From contig NZ_JADPKR010000025.1 of assembly GCF_023074055.1 (NCBI RefSeq), positions 62,001 to 126,000 on the forward strand: 64,000 bases of DNA, read 5' to 3'. Position 1 is the first letter of the stretch. Each line of letters starts with the position of its first letter. The notes below the pieces were generated by a model. That model made no database searches. It was not told the DNA's origin and saw nothing but the letters and a program-made list of their open reading frames with translations. This document shows positions 47,166-56,769 of this stretch, in pieces. Made by a program: the position numbers and the translations under genes. This stretch comes from Bradyrhizobium sp. 141. GTDB lineage: Bacteria; Pseudomonadota; Alphaproteobacteria; Rhizobiales; Xanthobacteraceae.

Positions 47166-48533
47166 ATGGCTCACGAAACCGCAACGCTCGCCGCCTATGT
47201 CTTTAACCTGAAATACCAGGATATTCCGGCAGAGGTGCTGGATCGCGCAAAAGTGCTGACGCTGGACTTCCTCGGCAGTGCCATCCGGGCGCGGCGCGAG
47301 GCGGAATCGACCCCGTCGATGCTGAAAATGCTGGAAGCGCTGGCACTCGACACCAAGGGCGAATCCACCGTGTTCGGCGACAGCAAGACCTGGACGCCGG
47401 CAGTCGCCGCGCTGCTCAATGGCGCGCTCGGCCATTCCCTCGATTTCGACGATACCCACGCCGATTCCTCGCTGCATCCGAGTGCGCCGGTGGTTTCCGC
47501 CGCCTTCGCCGTCGGCGAGATGGTCGGCGCCTCCGGACGCGACGTCTTGACCGCGATCGTGGCGGGCTATGAGGTCTGCTGCCGTCTCGGCAATGCGCTC
47601 GATCCGACCTCGCATTATGCGCGCGGCTTCCACCCGACCGCGACCGCCGGCACCTATGGTGCGGCTGCAGCGGCCGGAAAGCTGTTCGGCCTCTCCGAGC
47701 AACAACTCATCGCCGCCTTCGGCGTCTCCGGCAGCCAGGCCGCAGGCTCGCTGCAATTTCTGGTCAACGGCGCCTGGAACAAGCGTTACCAGGTCGGCGC
47801 CGCCGCGATGAACGGGGTGATCGCCGCGACGCTGGCGCGCAACGATTTCGTCGGCGCTGCGGAATCGGTCGAGGGCAAGCACGGCCTGCTCGCCGGCTAC
47901 ACCGACAATGCGCATCCGGACAAGGCGGTCGCCGAGCTCGGCAAGACCTACGAGACCATGAAGATCGGCGTAAAGCCGTATCCGAGCTGCCGCTACACCC
48001 ACGCCGCCATCGATGCGCTGATCGCGATGCGGCGCGAGCACAATCTGACGCCCGACCAGGTCAAGCGCGTCGAGATCGGGCTGCACCGCAACGGCATCAC
48101 GCTGACCGGCGATGCCGCCACCAAACGGCATCCGACCTCGATCGTCGGCGGACAGTTCTCGATGTTCTTCACCGGCGCGCTCGCGCTCGACCAGGGTTCA
48201 TTCGGCTGGGACGATTACAGCCGCCTTGGCGACGCCGCGATCGACGCGCTCGCCGACAAGTTCGACGTGGTGCAGGACGATCGGCTCGAGATCGGCCGCA
48301 CGCATCCGTTTGGGGCGCGCGTGAGTATCACGACTGACGACGGTGTGCATGAGCGGCTCTATGCCGATCCCTCGGGTGAGCCGAGCTCCTTCCCCGACGC
48401 GCAGGCGATGCAGCAGAAGTTTCTGACCTTGGCGCGCCCGGTGCTGAACGCGCGGGCGGAGAAATTTGCCGATGCGATCATGACGCTGGAGCGGTTCGAT
48501 CGCGTGGCGCAGGCGACGGAGCTGGGGAGGTAA
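47166..48533 (+). CDS. MmgE/PrpD family protein
   Basis: A 455-residue soluble protein of the MmgE/PrpD family, whose best known member is 2-methylcitrate dehydratase. Characteristic segments are VLTLDFLGSAIRARR, ALGHSLDFDDTHADSSLHPSAPVV, YARGFHPTATAGTYGAAAAAGKL and KPYPSCRYTHAAIDAL. No other methylcitrate-cycle gene is adjacent, so the actual substrate is uncertain; family members also isomerise or dehydrate other dicarboxylates (for example iminodisuccinate epimerase). AACGAGGAAACACG precedes the ATG. Confidence 0.9.
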   Translation: MAHETATLAAYVFNLKYQDIPAEVLDRAKVLTLDFLGSAIRARREAESTPSMLKMLEALALDTKGESTVFGDSKTWTPAVAALLNGALGHSLDFDDTHADSSLHPSAPVVSAAFAVGEMVGASGRDVLTAIVAGYEVCCRLGNALDPTSHYARGFHPTATAGTYGAAAAAGKLFGLSEQQLIAAFGVSGSQAAGSLQFLVNGAWNKRYQVGAAAMNGVIAATLARNDFVGAAESVEGKHGLLAGYTDNAHPDKAVAELGKTYETMKIGVKPYPSCRYTHAAIDALIAMRREHNLTPDQVKRVEIGLHRNGITLTGDAATKRHPTSIVGGQFSMFFTGALALDQGSFGWDDYSRLGDAAIDALADKFDVVQDDRLEIGRTHPFGARVSITTDDGVHERLYADPSGEPSSFPDAQAMQQKFLTLARPVLNARAEKFADAIMTLERFDRVAQATELGR

Positions 48534-48559
48534 TCAAGTCTCTCCGCGCAGACGGTGCA

Positions 48560-48713
48560 CCCTCGCCCCTTGTGGGAGAGGGTGGATGCGCGAAGCGCAG
48601 CCGGGTGAGGGGTATGTCTCCGCAAACGCTTCAGCAGATGAGTTTGCGGAGACATACCCCTCATCCGGCGCTTCGCGCCACCTTCTCCCACAAGGGGAGA
48701 AGGAAGAAGGCGC
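48560..48713. repeat. Long inverted repeat built from two family D elements
   Basis: Two family D elements face each other. The centre is a perfect 17-bp pair GGTATGTCTCCGCAAAC (48611-48627) and its complement at 48642-48658, and the outer parts pair CCTTGTGGGAGA with TCTCCCACAAGG. The whole 154-bp stretch can fold into one hairpin. It lies between convergent genes. Confidence 0.9.
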
Positions 48714-48725
48714 GGCACTTCGCTC

Positions 48726-50150
48726 TCAATTCGCCCCCGCCATTTTTCCCTTCTCGCGCGTCGCGGCCACCACGTCGCGCACCAGATCGAACACGCCGTC
48801 CGCTTGCGGCGGTCCGTTCGGCGAGCGTCCCATCCGCACGATCACCAGCTTCTCGGACGGAATCACGATGGTGTATTGCCCGATCGTGCCTTTGGCGAAG
48901 AACGCGTCGCGTGGCCAGCCGTGCCCTACGCGAAATTTTGCACCAAAGCTGTCGCCCTGGTTGGTCCAGAAGCCGGCGCCTATGCCGACCCACGCGTTCG
49001 GTGTCGGCGAGGCCGTGTAGTTCACCCAACCCTCGGGCAGGATGCGTTTGCCGCCGGCGACGCCGTCATTGAGATAGAGCTGGCAGAAGCGCGCCCAGTC
49101 GCGCGCCGATGCCACCATTTCACTCGAGCCCTCGATCGTGCCGGCACCGTCGAGCTGGAGCGTGACATGGCGCATGCCGAGCGGGGCGAACAATTCGCGG
49201 CGCGCGAAGGCAAGCGCATCTGCGGAATTTCCGCCGGCAGCATCGCGGATCAGATGCGAGAGGATGAGCGTGTTGCCGTCGTGATAGTTCCACGCCGCAC
49301 CCGGCCCAGTCTCGAGCCGGATGCTCTCGGCATAGGCAGCCTTGTCCGATTCAACGAACTTCATCCGGTTGACCGGCTCGAAGGCGGAGCCGAGCGAAGC
49401 CTCAAGCGAACTGCCAAGTGCAAGGCCGGCGGTGTGGCGCAGAAGCTGATCGATCGTGATGGCGTGGCGCGGATCGTCAGGATGTTTCCAGGCAGCGACC
49501 GGCGCGGGCCCGTCGAGCTTCAGCTTGCCCTGGCGCACCAGCACGCCTGTTAGCGCCGAAATCATCGATTTCGTCATGGAGAAGCCGAGCAGCGGCGTCT
49601 CCGGTCCGACGCCGTCGGCATAGCGCTCGGCGATGACGCGGCCAGACTTCATGACAACGACAGCACGGGTGCGCCGATAAGGCGGCTGAGCCGGCTCGGC
49701 GAAGGCGCGGTCGAGTGCGGCAGCAAGCTCCTCGCTCTGCGGCGCCACGATCGCAGGGCCCGCGATCTGCGGCAGCAGCGCCGGCTGCCCGTCCTCCACA
49801 GGCACCTTTACATCGGCGAGCGGCGCGCCATTGTCGAGCGTACAGCCGAGCCCCTCGCGATAAATGGCGTGGCTGCGGCCGATCCCGAACAACGTCACCG
49901 TGACGTCCTTGCGGACCCGGTCGACCCGGTAGTCCATCGCCCAGGTGATCAGCCCGGTGCCGGGCATGGCATCGGTGGTTTCCGTGAAAGTGCGCCGGGG
50001 ATCGAGGCCGGAGACAAAGGTCTCCGAGCACAGGATGTCGGCGACGAAGCCGGTCGCTATCTTGGGCACGTCGCGGGCGCGCGCCGCGCCGAGCGCGAGG
50101 CCGGCACAGATGGTGACGGTGAGAACGGTGATCTTGCGACGGTGGGGCAC
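48726..50150 (-). CDS. Exported serine hydrolase (class C beta-lactamase/esterase family)
   Basis: A 474-residue protein with a signal peptide (TVLTVTICAGLALGAARA). An N-terminal region of about 140 residues is followed by the beta-lactamase-like fold. The nucleophile is in FSMTKSM at Ser191-x-x-Lys194, the Tyr motif is NYHDGN, and the third motif is probably HGWPRD near the C-terminus. Such proteins act as esterases, D-aminopeptidases or penicillin-binding proteins. The mature enzyme is probably periplasmic. Substrate unknown; it does not look like a dedicated resistance gene. Confidence 0.88.
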   Translation of the reverse strand: MPHRRKITVLTVTICAGLALGAARARDVPKIATGFVADILCSETFVSGLDPRRTFTETTDAMPGTGLITWAMDYRVDRVRKDVTVTLFGIGRSHAIYREGLGCTLDNGAPLADVKVPVEDGQPALLPQIAGPAIVAPQSEELAAALDRAFAEPAQPPYRRTRAVVVMKSGRVIAERYADGVGPETPLLGFSMTKSMISALTGVLVRQGKLKLDGPAPVAAWKHPDDPRHAITIDQLLRHTAGLALGSSLEASLGSAFEPVNRMKFVESDKAAYAESIRLETGPGAAWNYHDGNTLILSHLIRDAAGGNSADALAFARRELFAPLGMRHVTLQLDGAGTIEGSSEMVASARDWARFCQLYLNDGVAGGKRILPEGWVNYTASPTPNAWVGIGAGFWTNQGDSFGAKFRVGHGWPRDAFFAKGTIGQYTIVIPSEKLVIVRMGRSPNGPPQADGVFDLVRDVVAATREKGKMAGAN

Positions 50151-50360
50151 GTGCTTTCTCCGGCTGAGGGACGTGCCGGGGAGGAAGCGTAATGCCGACG
50201 GTCAATGCTCGCCGGATTTGAAAAATCGGCTGGTTAAAGTCGGAGGGGACTTGGTCGATTCTGGAATTACACTGCAACTCCAAATCCTTAGCGGGCAGTG
50301 CGTCACCGCGGCGGCGGTGCGCTCCCTCACCCCGTTCTCACGAGGAGAGGTTAAGGGGGC

Positions 50361-51422
50361 TCACGCCGCGTTCACCTTCAGCCGTCGGTACTCCGTCGGC
50401 GTCACGCCCGTGACCGCCTTGAAGGCGCGGTTGAACGGCCCCAGAGACTGGAAGCCAGCGTCCATGGCGATGGTGATGACGGGCACCTCGGCCTGGGCGG
50501 GATCGGCGAGCGCGGCCTTGGCCTCCTCGATCCGGTGATTGTTCAGGAACACATTGAAGTTGCGGTAGCCGAGGCGCTGGTTGATCAGCCGGCGCAGGCG
50601 GTATTCGGGAATCTTCAGCCGGCCCGCCAGCGCGCCGATGGTGATGTTCTCCTGTCGATAGATCCGCTCTTCCGCCATCAGTCGCATCAGGGCGTCGATG
50701 AGCTTTCGATCGGCGGCGTCCTCGGTGGCTTGCGGAGAGAAAACGACCGCCGGTGCGGCCTTCGCTTCGAGCGGAAACAGATCGCTGGCATCGACGCGCA
50801 TCATGGCGTAGGCGATGGCCGCGACGATGCAGGCGAGCACGCCGGCATTGATCGCATCGGCGGCCTCGCCGACGCGGGACCCCGCGACGGAGATCTGAAG
50901 CAGCGCATTCACCCCGCCGTAGAGCGCGCCGGCACCGACGATGAAGACGCGAACGCGACGGCGGCGCTCGACCAGGTCGGCAGGCCACGAGGCGATCGTC
51001 TGCCCGATCGCAAGCGCGATGAAACCGAGGACGATCAGGTTGACCATCGTCACCGAGAAGCGCACGTGGCCGCTTGGCGCAATCCAGACACAGCCTGCGA
51101 AGCTGAACGCCGTCACAAGCGCCCAGACCCATCCGTGCCACCAGCGGAGGTGAAACTCGTCGTCGAACAGCGCACGCGTGAACAGCCAGAACACCACGAT
51201 GTTGCCGGTCGACAGCGCGATCAACGGCGCGTGCGACGCCGGGACCCGCGACGTGACATCCACCGAGTAGCTCACCGCATGCGCGGCCAGGCCCAGTGCG
51301 AGCGCCGCACCAAGCCGCCCCGCCAGAACGTTGCGGAAATCGGCGACCAATGATGCCGCCAGCACCAGCAGCAGCGCGACGCTGGCGGCGCGAAAGGCAA
51401 GCTCGGTTGTGGCAAGGGTCAT
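50361..51422 (-). CDS. Membrane-anchored AraC-family transcriptional regulator
   Basis: A 353-residue protein. The N-terminal 220 residues hold about six to seven hydrophobic segments (RAASVALLLVLAASLVAD, IALSTGNIVVFWLFTRALF, VTMVNLIVLGFIALAIG). The C-terminal 110 residues form an AraC domain with two helix-turn-helices (ITIGALAGRLKIPEYRLRRLIN and VPVITIAMDAGFQSLGPFNRAFK). It would sense a membrane or periplasmic cue and control transcription directly. The ATG at 51422 was preferred to a TTG at 51434. No obvious target operon is adjacent. Confidence 0.9.
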   Translation of the reverse strand: MTLATTELAFRAASVALLLVLAASLVADFRNVLAGRLGAALALGLAAHAVSYSVDVTSRVPASHAPLIALSTGNIVVFWLFTRALFDDEFHLRWWHGWVWALVTAFSFAGCVWIAPSGHVRFSVTMVNLIVLGFIALAIGQTIASWPADLVERRRRVRVFIVGAGALYGGVNALLQISVAGSRVGEAADAINAGVLACIVAAIAYAMMRVDASDLFPLEAKAAPAVVFSPQATEDAADRKLIDALMRLMAEERIYRQENITIGALAGRLKIPEYRLRRLINQRLGYRNFNVFLNNHRIEEAKAALADPAQAEVPVITIAMDAGFQSLGPFNRAFKAVTGVTPTEYRRLKVNAA

Positions 51423-51537
51423 CGGATGATGCAATTGGCCGCAGTTAGAAGCAGCCGAACATCGTTTGTTGTGCCGGCTTTTTCAAGGACCATCCTCATT
51501 CACTGTCATCGCCCGGCTTTCCAGATCGTAGGGTGGG

Positions 51538-51617
51538 CAAAGCGAAGCGTGCCCACCGATCTTCTCGACCGGAGAAGGATGGTGGGCACGGCGCTGACCC
51601 GCCTTTGCCCACCCTAC
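51538..51617. repeat. Palindromic intergenic repeat, family B copy 3
   Basis: An 80-bp inverted repeat related to 19947-20036 and 43878-43968. It occupies part of the 327-bp gap between the AraC-type and pirin genes, in which I see no gene. Confidence 0.9.
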
Positions 51618-51749
51618 AGCCTGGCATCGCCGAGCATGCCTGCGGAGTGCTGCGCTGTCGCACCCGTGACGTCTGCCCCGGGCTTTGTCGCGACGGCGCT
51701 GCGAAATCCTGCTACGATCGCGCCCAAGAAAGTCAAAAAGGAGTCCCCC

Positions 51750-52667
51750 ATGAGCTGGCAACCCTCGAACGATCCCGTGCTCGGCGATCCCATGTCCTGC
51801 GACGCGCTCGATCTCGTCATCGTGCCGCGCACGCGTGATCTCGGCGACGGATTCGCGGTGCGGCGCGCGTTGCCGCATGGCAAGCGGCAGATGGTCGGGC
51901 CGTTCATCTTCTTCGACCATTTCGGACCGGTGCAGTTCGTCTCCGGCAAGGGCATGGACGTGCGGCCGCATCCGCATATCGGGCTCGCCACCGTGACCTA
52001 TCTGTTCGATGGCGCGATCATGCATCGCGACAGCGAGGGCAATGTCCAGGAGATCGCACCCGGCGCGATGAATTTGATGACGGCCGGGCGCGGCATCGCC
52101 CATTCCGAGCGCACGCCGGATGCACAGCGCGCCTCGGGCCAGAAGATGCTCGGCTTGCAGAGCTGGATCGCGCTGCCGGCGGGATCCGAAGAGATCGCGC
52201 CGTCATTCCAGCACTACGGCGCGGGCGATTTGCCGATGATCTCCGAACGCGATTTTACCGCGCGGGTGATCGCAGGCTCGTCCTTCGGCATCGCCTCGCC
52301 TGTCACGATGGTGTCGCCCTGGTTCTACACCGAGGTCACGGCGGTCGCGGGCGCGAGCGTACCGCTCGATCCCGATCATGAGGAGCGCGCGATTTACGTG
52401 GTGGAGGGCGAGGTCGAGATCGCGAACGAGCGCTATGAGGGGCCGCGGCTCCTGATCTTCCGGCCCGGCGACCGTATCACGGTGAAGGCGCTGAAGGCGA
52501 CGCGGATGATGTTTCTCGGCGGCGATGCACTGGAGGGCCCGCGCCACATCTGGTGGAATTTCGTCTCCTCCAACAAGGAGCGGATCGAACAGGCCAAGCA
52601 GGACTGGAAAACCGGCCGCTTCGCCGCAGTTCCGCAGGAACATGAGTTCATTCCACTGCCGGAATAG
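51750..52667 (+). CDS. Pirin family protein
   Basis: A 305-residue bicupin. The N-terminal metal-binding motif is MDVRPHPHIGLATVTYLFDG, with later conserved Asp/His and Glu-containing segments (GIAHSERTP, DHEERAIYVVEGEVEI). Bacterial pirins bind iron and some act as quercetinases or regulators of pyruvate dehydrogenase; the role here is unknown. AAAAAGGAG lies 6 bases before the ATG, which fixes the start although the frame is open upstream. Confidence 0.93.
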   Translation: MSWQPSNDPVLGDPMSCDALDLVIVPRTRDLGDGFAVRRALPHGKRQMVGPFIFFDHFGPVQFVSGKGMDVRPHPHIGLATVTYLFDGAIMHRDSEGNVQEIAPGAMNLMTAGRGIAHSERTPDAQRASGQKMLGLQSWIALPAGSEEIAPSFQHYGAGDLPMISERDFTARVIAGSSFGIASPVTMVSPWFYTEVTAVAGASVPLDPDHEERAIYVVEGEVEIANERYEGPRLLIFRPGDRITVKALKATRMMFLGGDALEGPRHIWWNFVSSNKERIEQAKQDWKTGRFAAVPQEHEFIPLPE

Positions 52668-52758
52668 GCTAATCCGGTTTCCGGCTGCGCCATCAGACGC
52701 GGCCGGATGTCCTGCCTGAAAGTCTTGCCTGAAAGCCTTGTCTGCGAAAGATTTGCCG

Positions 52759-53673
52759 ATGACCACCATGCTCTCCAGCGACCTGCCCCTGACCAAGACC
52801 GGACGCGGCAAGGTGCGCGATATCTACGACGTCGACGGCGACCGCCTGCTGCTCGTCACCACCGACCGCATCAGCGCCTTCGACGTCGTGATGGGCGAGA
52901 CCATTCCGATGAAGGGGGCGGTGCTGACCCAAATCAGCGCCTGGTGGTTCAACGAACTCGAAGGCGTGGTGCCGCATCACATGATCAGCGCCGACACCGA
53001 CGCAATCATCGCCGCCGTGCCGGCCTTGAAACCGCACCGCGCCGAGATTCTCGGCCGTGCCATGCTGTGCAAGCGCACCACAGTATTCCCGATTGAGTGC
53101 GTGATCCGCGGCTATCTCTCGGGCTCTGCCTGGAAGGAGTACGCAGCTTCCGGCACGCTCGCCGGCGAGAAGCTGAAGGCCGGCCTCGTCGAGAGCGAGA
53201 AGCTGGAGCCTTCGATCTTCAGCCCGGCGACCAAGGCCGAGAGCGGCCATGACGAGAACATCACCATTGCGAAGATGCGCACCGTGGTCGGCGACGAGGT
53301 CGCCTACACGCTGGAGAGCATGACGCGCGCGATCTACACGCTCGGCGAGGAGCTGGCGCGCGAGCAGGGCATCATCATCGCCGACACCAAATTCGAGTTC
53401 GGCCGTGACAAGGACGGCCGCATCATCCTGATCGACGAGGTGATGACCCCGGATTCCTCGCGCTTCTGGGCGGCCAGTGCCTACAAGCCGGGCCAGCCGC
53501 AGGCGAGCTTCGACAAGCAACCGCTGCGCGACTATCTCGACGTCGAGCGCCGCGCCAGCCGCTGGAACGGCGACGCCCCGCCCCCGCCGCTGCCGGCGAG
53601 CGTGGTGGACGCAACCAGCAAGCGGTACCTGGAGGCGTATCGCCGCGTGACGGGGAAAGAGCTGAAGATTTAG
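52759..53673 (+). CDS. purC: SAICAR synthase (long form)
   Basis: A 304-residue phosphoribosylaminoimidazole-succinocarboxamide synthase, which joins CAIR and aspartate with ATP in purine synthesis. Motifs include [47 protein letters not shown] and [23 protein letters not shown] is the late signature. The length of about 300 residues is that of the yeast-like form, not the 235-255 residue form usually found beside purS/purQ/purL in alphaproteobacteria, so it may be a second purC. The ATG at 52759 was chosen over a TTG at 52738. No other pur gene is adjacent. Confidence 0.93.
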   Translation: MTTMLSSDLPLTKTGRGKVRDIYDVDGDRLLLVTTDRISAFDVVMGETIPMKGAVLTQISAWWFNELEGVVPHHMISADTDAIIAAVPALKPHRAEILGRAMLCKRTTVFPIECVIRGYLSGSAWKEYAASGTLAGEKLKAGLVESEKLEPSIFSPATKAESGHDENITIAKMRTVVGDEVAYTLESMTRAIYTLGEELAREQGIIIADTKFEFGRDKDGRIILIDEVMTPDSSRFWAASAYKPGQPQASFDKQPLRDYLDVERRASRWNGDAPPPPLPASVVDATSKRYLEAYRRVTGKELKI

Positions 53674-53696
53674 GCGCGGCTGCTGCGTCTGGCTCC

Positions 53697-53813
53697 GTCA
53701 TTGCGAGGAGCCCTTGCGACGAAGCAATCCAGACTGCCTCTGCGGATGGATTTCTGGATTGCTTCCGCCTTCGCCGAAGGCTTCGGCGGACAAGTCGCTT
53801 CGCTCGCAATGAC
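53697..53813. repeat. Palindromic intergenic repeat, family C copy 1
   Basis: A 117-bp inverted repeat. It begins GTCATTGCGAGGAGCCC and ends CGCTCGCAATGAC, with AAGCAATCCAGA and TCTGGATTGCTT pairing inside. A second copy is at 62134-62218. The rest of the 334-bp gap up to 54008 shows no gene. Confidence 0.9.
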
Positions 53814-54007
53814 GCGGAGGGACCGGTGCGTCTGTCCCCTATCCCCAATCCGGCTTTGTCGGCCCATCCGCCTGCCGCATATGATCGGCCGTTCACACGG
53901 GGCACACGCAGAAACTGTCAGATACTTCATAGTACCAAGAATCCAGTTGCGTTAAGCCCGCAGTCGTCTACGTCTCAGACTGACTTTTCAGGAGCGAGCG
54001 CAACGGC

Positions 54008-56224
54008 GTGACCGATCCAGCAATTATTTTCAGTCCGGCTGCTCGATTCAACCCGGCCGTCAAGCGTGCGCTGAATGACATATTGGGCGGCAGCGCTGCC
54101 AGCGTCCTGACCGTCACGTTCGGGCTGTCCTATTCGCTGCTGATATTCGCTGGCCCGCTGTCGCCCTATCTGTCCTACGGAATCGCGGCGACCTTCATCA
54201 GCTCCGCGGTGCTTGCCGCCGCCATCGCGCTCGGCAGCTCCCTGCCCTTCGCGATTGCCGCACCCGACAGCTCGACCGCCGCGGTGACGGGAATTTTGAT
54301 GGCCTCGCTGGTCGAACGCATCGCGGCGGCCGATCCGTCGGCGCCGCTGCTCTCACCCGTCCTGACCACGCTCTGCTTGTCAACTGTGCTGACTGGCGTC
54401 GTCTTGTGCGGATTGGGCCTGACGCGGATGGGCCGGGCGATCCGCTACGTACCCTATCCCGTGGTAGGCGGCTTTCTCGGCGCCACCGGGCTCTTGATCG
54501 TCACGGGCGCGATCCGGGTGATCACCGACCATCCCGTGCAGCTCGCCACGCTGCCGCGCTTCGCCGACGGCGTCGCATTGTCGGAGCTGGGCGCGGCCTG
54601 CGCCATGGCGCTGGTGCTGTATCTGACCTGGCACCGCTCGCGCAGCCCGTTCGGACTGCCGGTCATCCTGGTCGGCGGCGTGCTCACGGCGCATCTGGCG
54701 TTCTGGATCTCCGGCATCTCGCCCGACGAAGCCCGCGCGCTCGGCTGGACGTTCCGGCCGCCGCCGGCTGCCTCCTTCATGGTGCCCTGGCACGCCGACG
54801 GTTTCATTCAATATCCCTGGTTCGCCGTACCGGACCTGCTCGGCAATCTCGTCGCCGTGATTTTCGTCACCGCATCCAGCACGCTGTTCAACACCACCGG
54901 CATCGAGGTGGCCGTGCATCGCGAGGCAAACCTGGAGCGCGAGCTGAACGTCACCGGCACGGCCAACATGCTGACCGGCGTGCTCGGCGGCTATTCCGGT
55001 TGCGTCTCGGTGAGCCGCACGATCCTCAATTTCTCCAGCGGCGGCCGCGGCCGCTTGTCCGGCCTCACCGCCTCGGCGTTGTCGCTGCTGATCCTCGCGA
55101 TCGCGCCCCAACTGCTCGGCTACATCCCGAAATTCGTGCTTGGCGGATTGTTGCTCTATCTCGGCGCCGACCAGCTGCACAAATGGATCGTCGAATCGCG
55201 CAGGCGGCTTTCGGAGCTCGAATATCTCTCGCTGATCGCGATCATCGTCATCATCGTCACCTGGGGCTTCGTGCCGGGCATCCTGATCGGCGTGATCATC
55301 GGCTGCGCGACCTTTGCCTTCAGCGCGGCGCGGGTGGAGTCGATCAAGTACAGCTTCGACGGATCCGAATACCGCTCCTCGCTCGACCGCTCGCGTGACG
55401 ACCAGGAGGTGCTGCTGGCCCATGGCGGCAACATCCAGGGGCTCAATCTGCAGAGCTATCTGTTCTTCGGCTCGGCCAACCGGCTCTACCAGCACGTCAA
55501 GCGACTGCTGCAGGCGCGCCCGGAGTGCCGCTATCTGCTGTTCGACTTCAAGCTCGTCACCGGCGTCGATTCGTCGGCGGCCTACAGCTTTGCCCAGATC
55601 AAGCGCAGCGCGGCCGATCTCGGCGTCGAGCTGATCCTGGTGCACCTGTCGGCCGCGACCGAGAAGGTGCTGCGCTCCAGCGATTTCGTCGGCGAGGGCG
55701 TCACCATCATCCCCGAACTCGATCATGCGCTGGAATGGTGCGAGAACGAGATCATCGCACAGCATCAGGGCCTGGTTCAGGAAGAAGCCAGTCTGCGCGG
55801 CTGGTTCACAGGGATACTCGACAGCGAGAACGATGCCGACCATCTGATCCGCCGCTGCCAGCGCATCGAGGTCGAGGCCGGCGAGATCATCGTGCAGTCC
55901 GGCGATCCCGCCGATTCCATGCATTTCATCCTGGACGGCCGCGTCGGCATTATGGTGCCCGCCGAAGACGATCGCACCACCCGCGTGCGCAGCCTCGGCC
56001 GTTACACCACGATCGGCGAGATGGGCCTGGTGTCGCATTCGCCGCGCAGCGCCACGATCCAGGCCGAGGTCGACAGCGTGCTCTACGTGCTCAACACGCA
56101 TCAGTTCGACGCGATCCGGGACGAGGACCCCGCACTCAGCCACAAGCTACTGACGTATTTCGTGTCGGTGATGGCCGAGCGGCTGACATTCGCAAACCGC
56201 ACCATCGCGGTGCTGCGGCGGTGA
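54008..56224 (+). CDS. SulP-family anion transporter fused to STAS and cNMP-binding domains
   Basis: A 738-residue membrane protein with a GTG start; AGGAG lies 13 bases upstream. About twelve to fourteen helices fill residues 20-435, with SulP features such as PDSSTAAVTGILM and YSGCVSVSRTILNFSSGGR. A STAS domain follows (about 465-570: RYLLFDFKLVTGVDSSAAYSF). A cyclic nucleotide-binding domain is at about 615-705 (GEIIVQSGDPADSMHFILDG, GEMGLVSHSPRSATIQ). SulP proteins carry sulfate, bicarbonate or dicarboxylates. The appended cNMP domain suggests gating by a cyclic nucleotide. It is monocistronic. Confidence 0.92.
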   Translation: MTDPAIIFSPAARFNPAVKRALNDILGGSAASVLTVTFGLSYSLLIFAGPLSPYLSYGIAATFISSAVLAAAIALGSSLPFAIAAPDSSTAAVTGILMASLVERIAAADPSAPLLSPVLTTLCLSTVLTGVVLCGLGLTRMGRAIRYVPYPVVGGFLGATGLLIVTGAIRVITDHPVQLATLPRFADGVALSELGAACAMALVLYLTWHRSRSPFGLPVILVGGVLTAHLAFWISGISPDEARALGWTFRPPPAASFMVPWHADGFIQYPWFAVPDLLGNLVAVIFVTASSTLFNTTGIEVAVHREANLERELNVTGTANMLTGVLGGYSGCVSVSRTILNFSSGGRGRLSGLTASALSLLILAIAPQLLGYIPKFVLGGLLLYLGADQLHKWIVESRRRLSELEYLSLIAIIVIIVTWGFVPGILIGVIIGCATFAFSAARVESIKYSFDGSEYRSSLDRSRDDQEVLLAHGGNIQGLNLQSYLFFGSANRLYQHVKRLLQARPECRYLLFDFKLVTGVDSSAAYSFAQIKRSAADLGVELILVHLSAATEKVLRSSDFVGEGVTIIPELDHALEWCENEIIAQHQGLVQEEASLRGWFTGILDSENDADHLIRRCQRIEVEAGEIIVQSGDPADSMHFILDGRVGIMVPAEDDRTTRVRSLGRYTTIGEMGLVSHSPRSATIQAEVDSVLYVLNTHQFDAIRDEDPALSHKLLTYFVSVMAERLTFANRTIAVLRR

Positions 56225-56441
56225 TGGGCTCGTAGCCCGGATGGAGCGAAACGCAATCCGGGATCTCGCGATGAGCTGAGAAATCCTGATTTCGCGGAAA
56301 TTGTCATGGGGCGGCGCTTTGCGCCGACCTTTGGCTCCAACTGGGCTGCGATCTCGACTCCATTGATCCAGATCAAACCGGGAGCCAACGATGAAAGAAA
56401 GCTGACCACCTCGGCTTGATACAACAACGAGGGAGATTGCC

Positions 56442-56717
56442 ATGAGGCTGGTCGGCACCAAGCAAACGTTACTTTTTGCAGCCGTTCTGGGCTGCGGAAT
56501 TTTCGGCTCGACCAACTGGTCAAACGACGCCGGCATCGCGTTCGGCGTTCCAAGCGCTGAAGCCAGGGTCGGCCGGCCGGCAACTCCCGCGAGCGTTGCC
56601 GGCGTCGCCCGTCGAACCACGCGACGCGCGGTCGTAGGGGGAGCGGCTGTAGGTGCGGCAGCTGCCGGCGCAGCATGCGTCCGCGTCTATGTGAACGGCG
56701 CCTACGTGTGCCGCTGA
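56442..56717 (+). CDS. Small exported protein of unknown function (91 aa)
   Basis: A 91-residue protein with a signal peptide-like N-terminus (QTLLFAAVLGCGIFGST) and a probable cleavage near SAEA/RV. The mature part has an Ala/Gly-rich stretch (RRAVVGGAAVGAAAAGAA) and a short Cys-bearing end (CVRVYVNGAYVCR). Similar small proteins with the RVGRPATPASVAGVARR motif are common in Bradyrhizobium. The function is unknown. CGAGGGAG precedes the ATG. A hairpin follows the stop at 56726. Confidence 0.75.
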   Translation: MRLVGTKQTLLFAAVLGCGIFGSTNWSNDAGIAFGVPSAEARVGRPATPASVAGVARRTTRRAVVGGAAVGAAAAGAACVRVYVNGAYVCR

Positions 56718-56725
56718 TGCCATTC

Positions 56726-56751
56726 GCGCCGGCGAATTCAATCGCCGGCGC
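56726..56751. terminator. Hairpin between convergent genes (possible terminator)
   Basis: A perfect 10-bp stem GCGCCGGCGA/TCGCCGGCGC with loop ATTCAA lies 9 bp after one gene and 19 bp before the end of the convergent gene. There is no T run on either side, so it is at best a weak or factor-dependent terminator. Confidence 0.5.
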
Positions 56752-56769
56752 GCATCGCCGATCGCCGGG

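Noticed and set aside
56232..56262. Short sequence GTAGCCCGGATGGAGCG with an inverted end as a further repeat family
   Set aside because: It resembles a known dispersed element, but only one partial copy occurs in the window, so I could not define it from this sequence alone.
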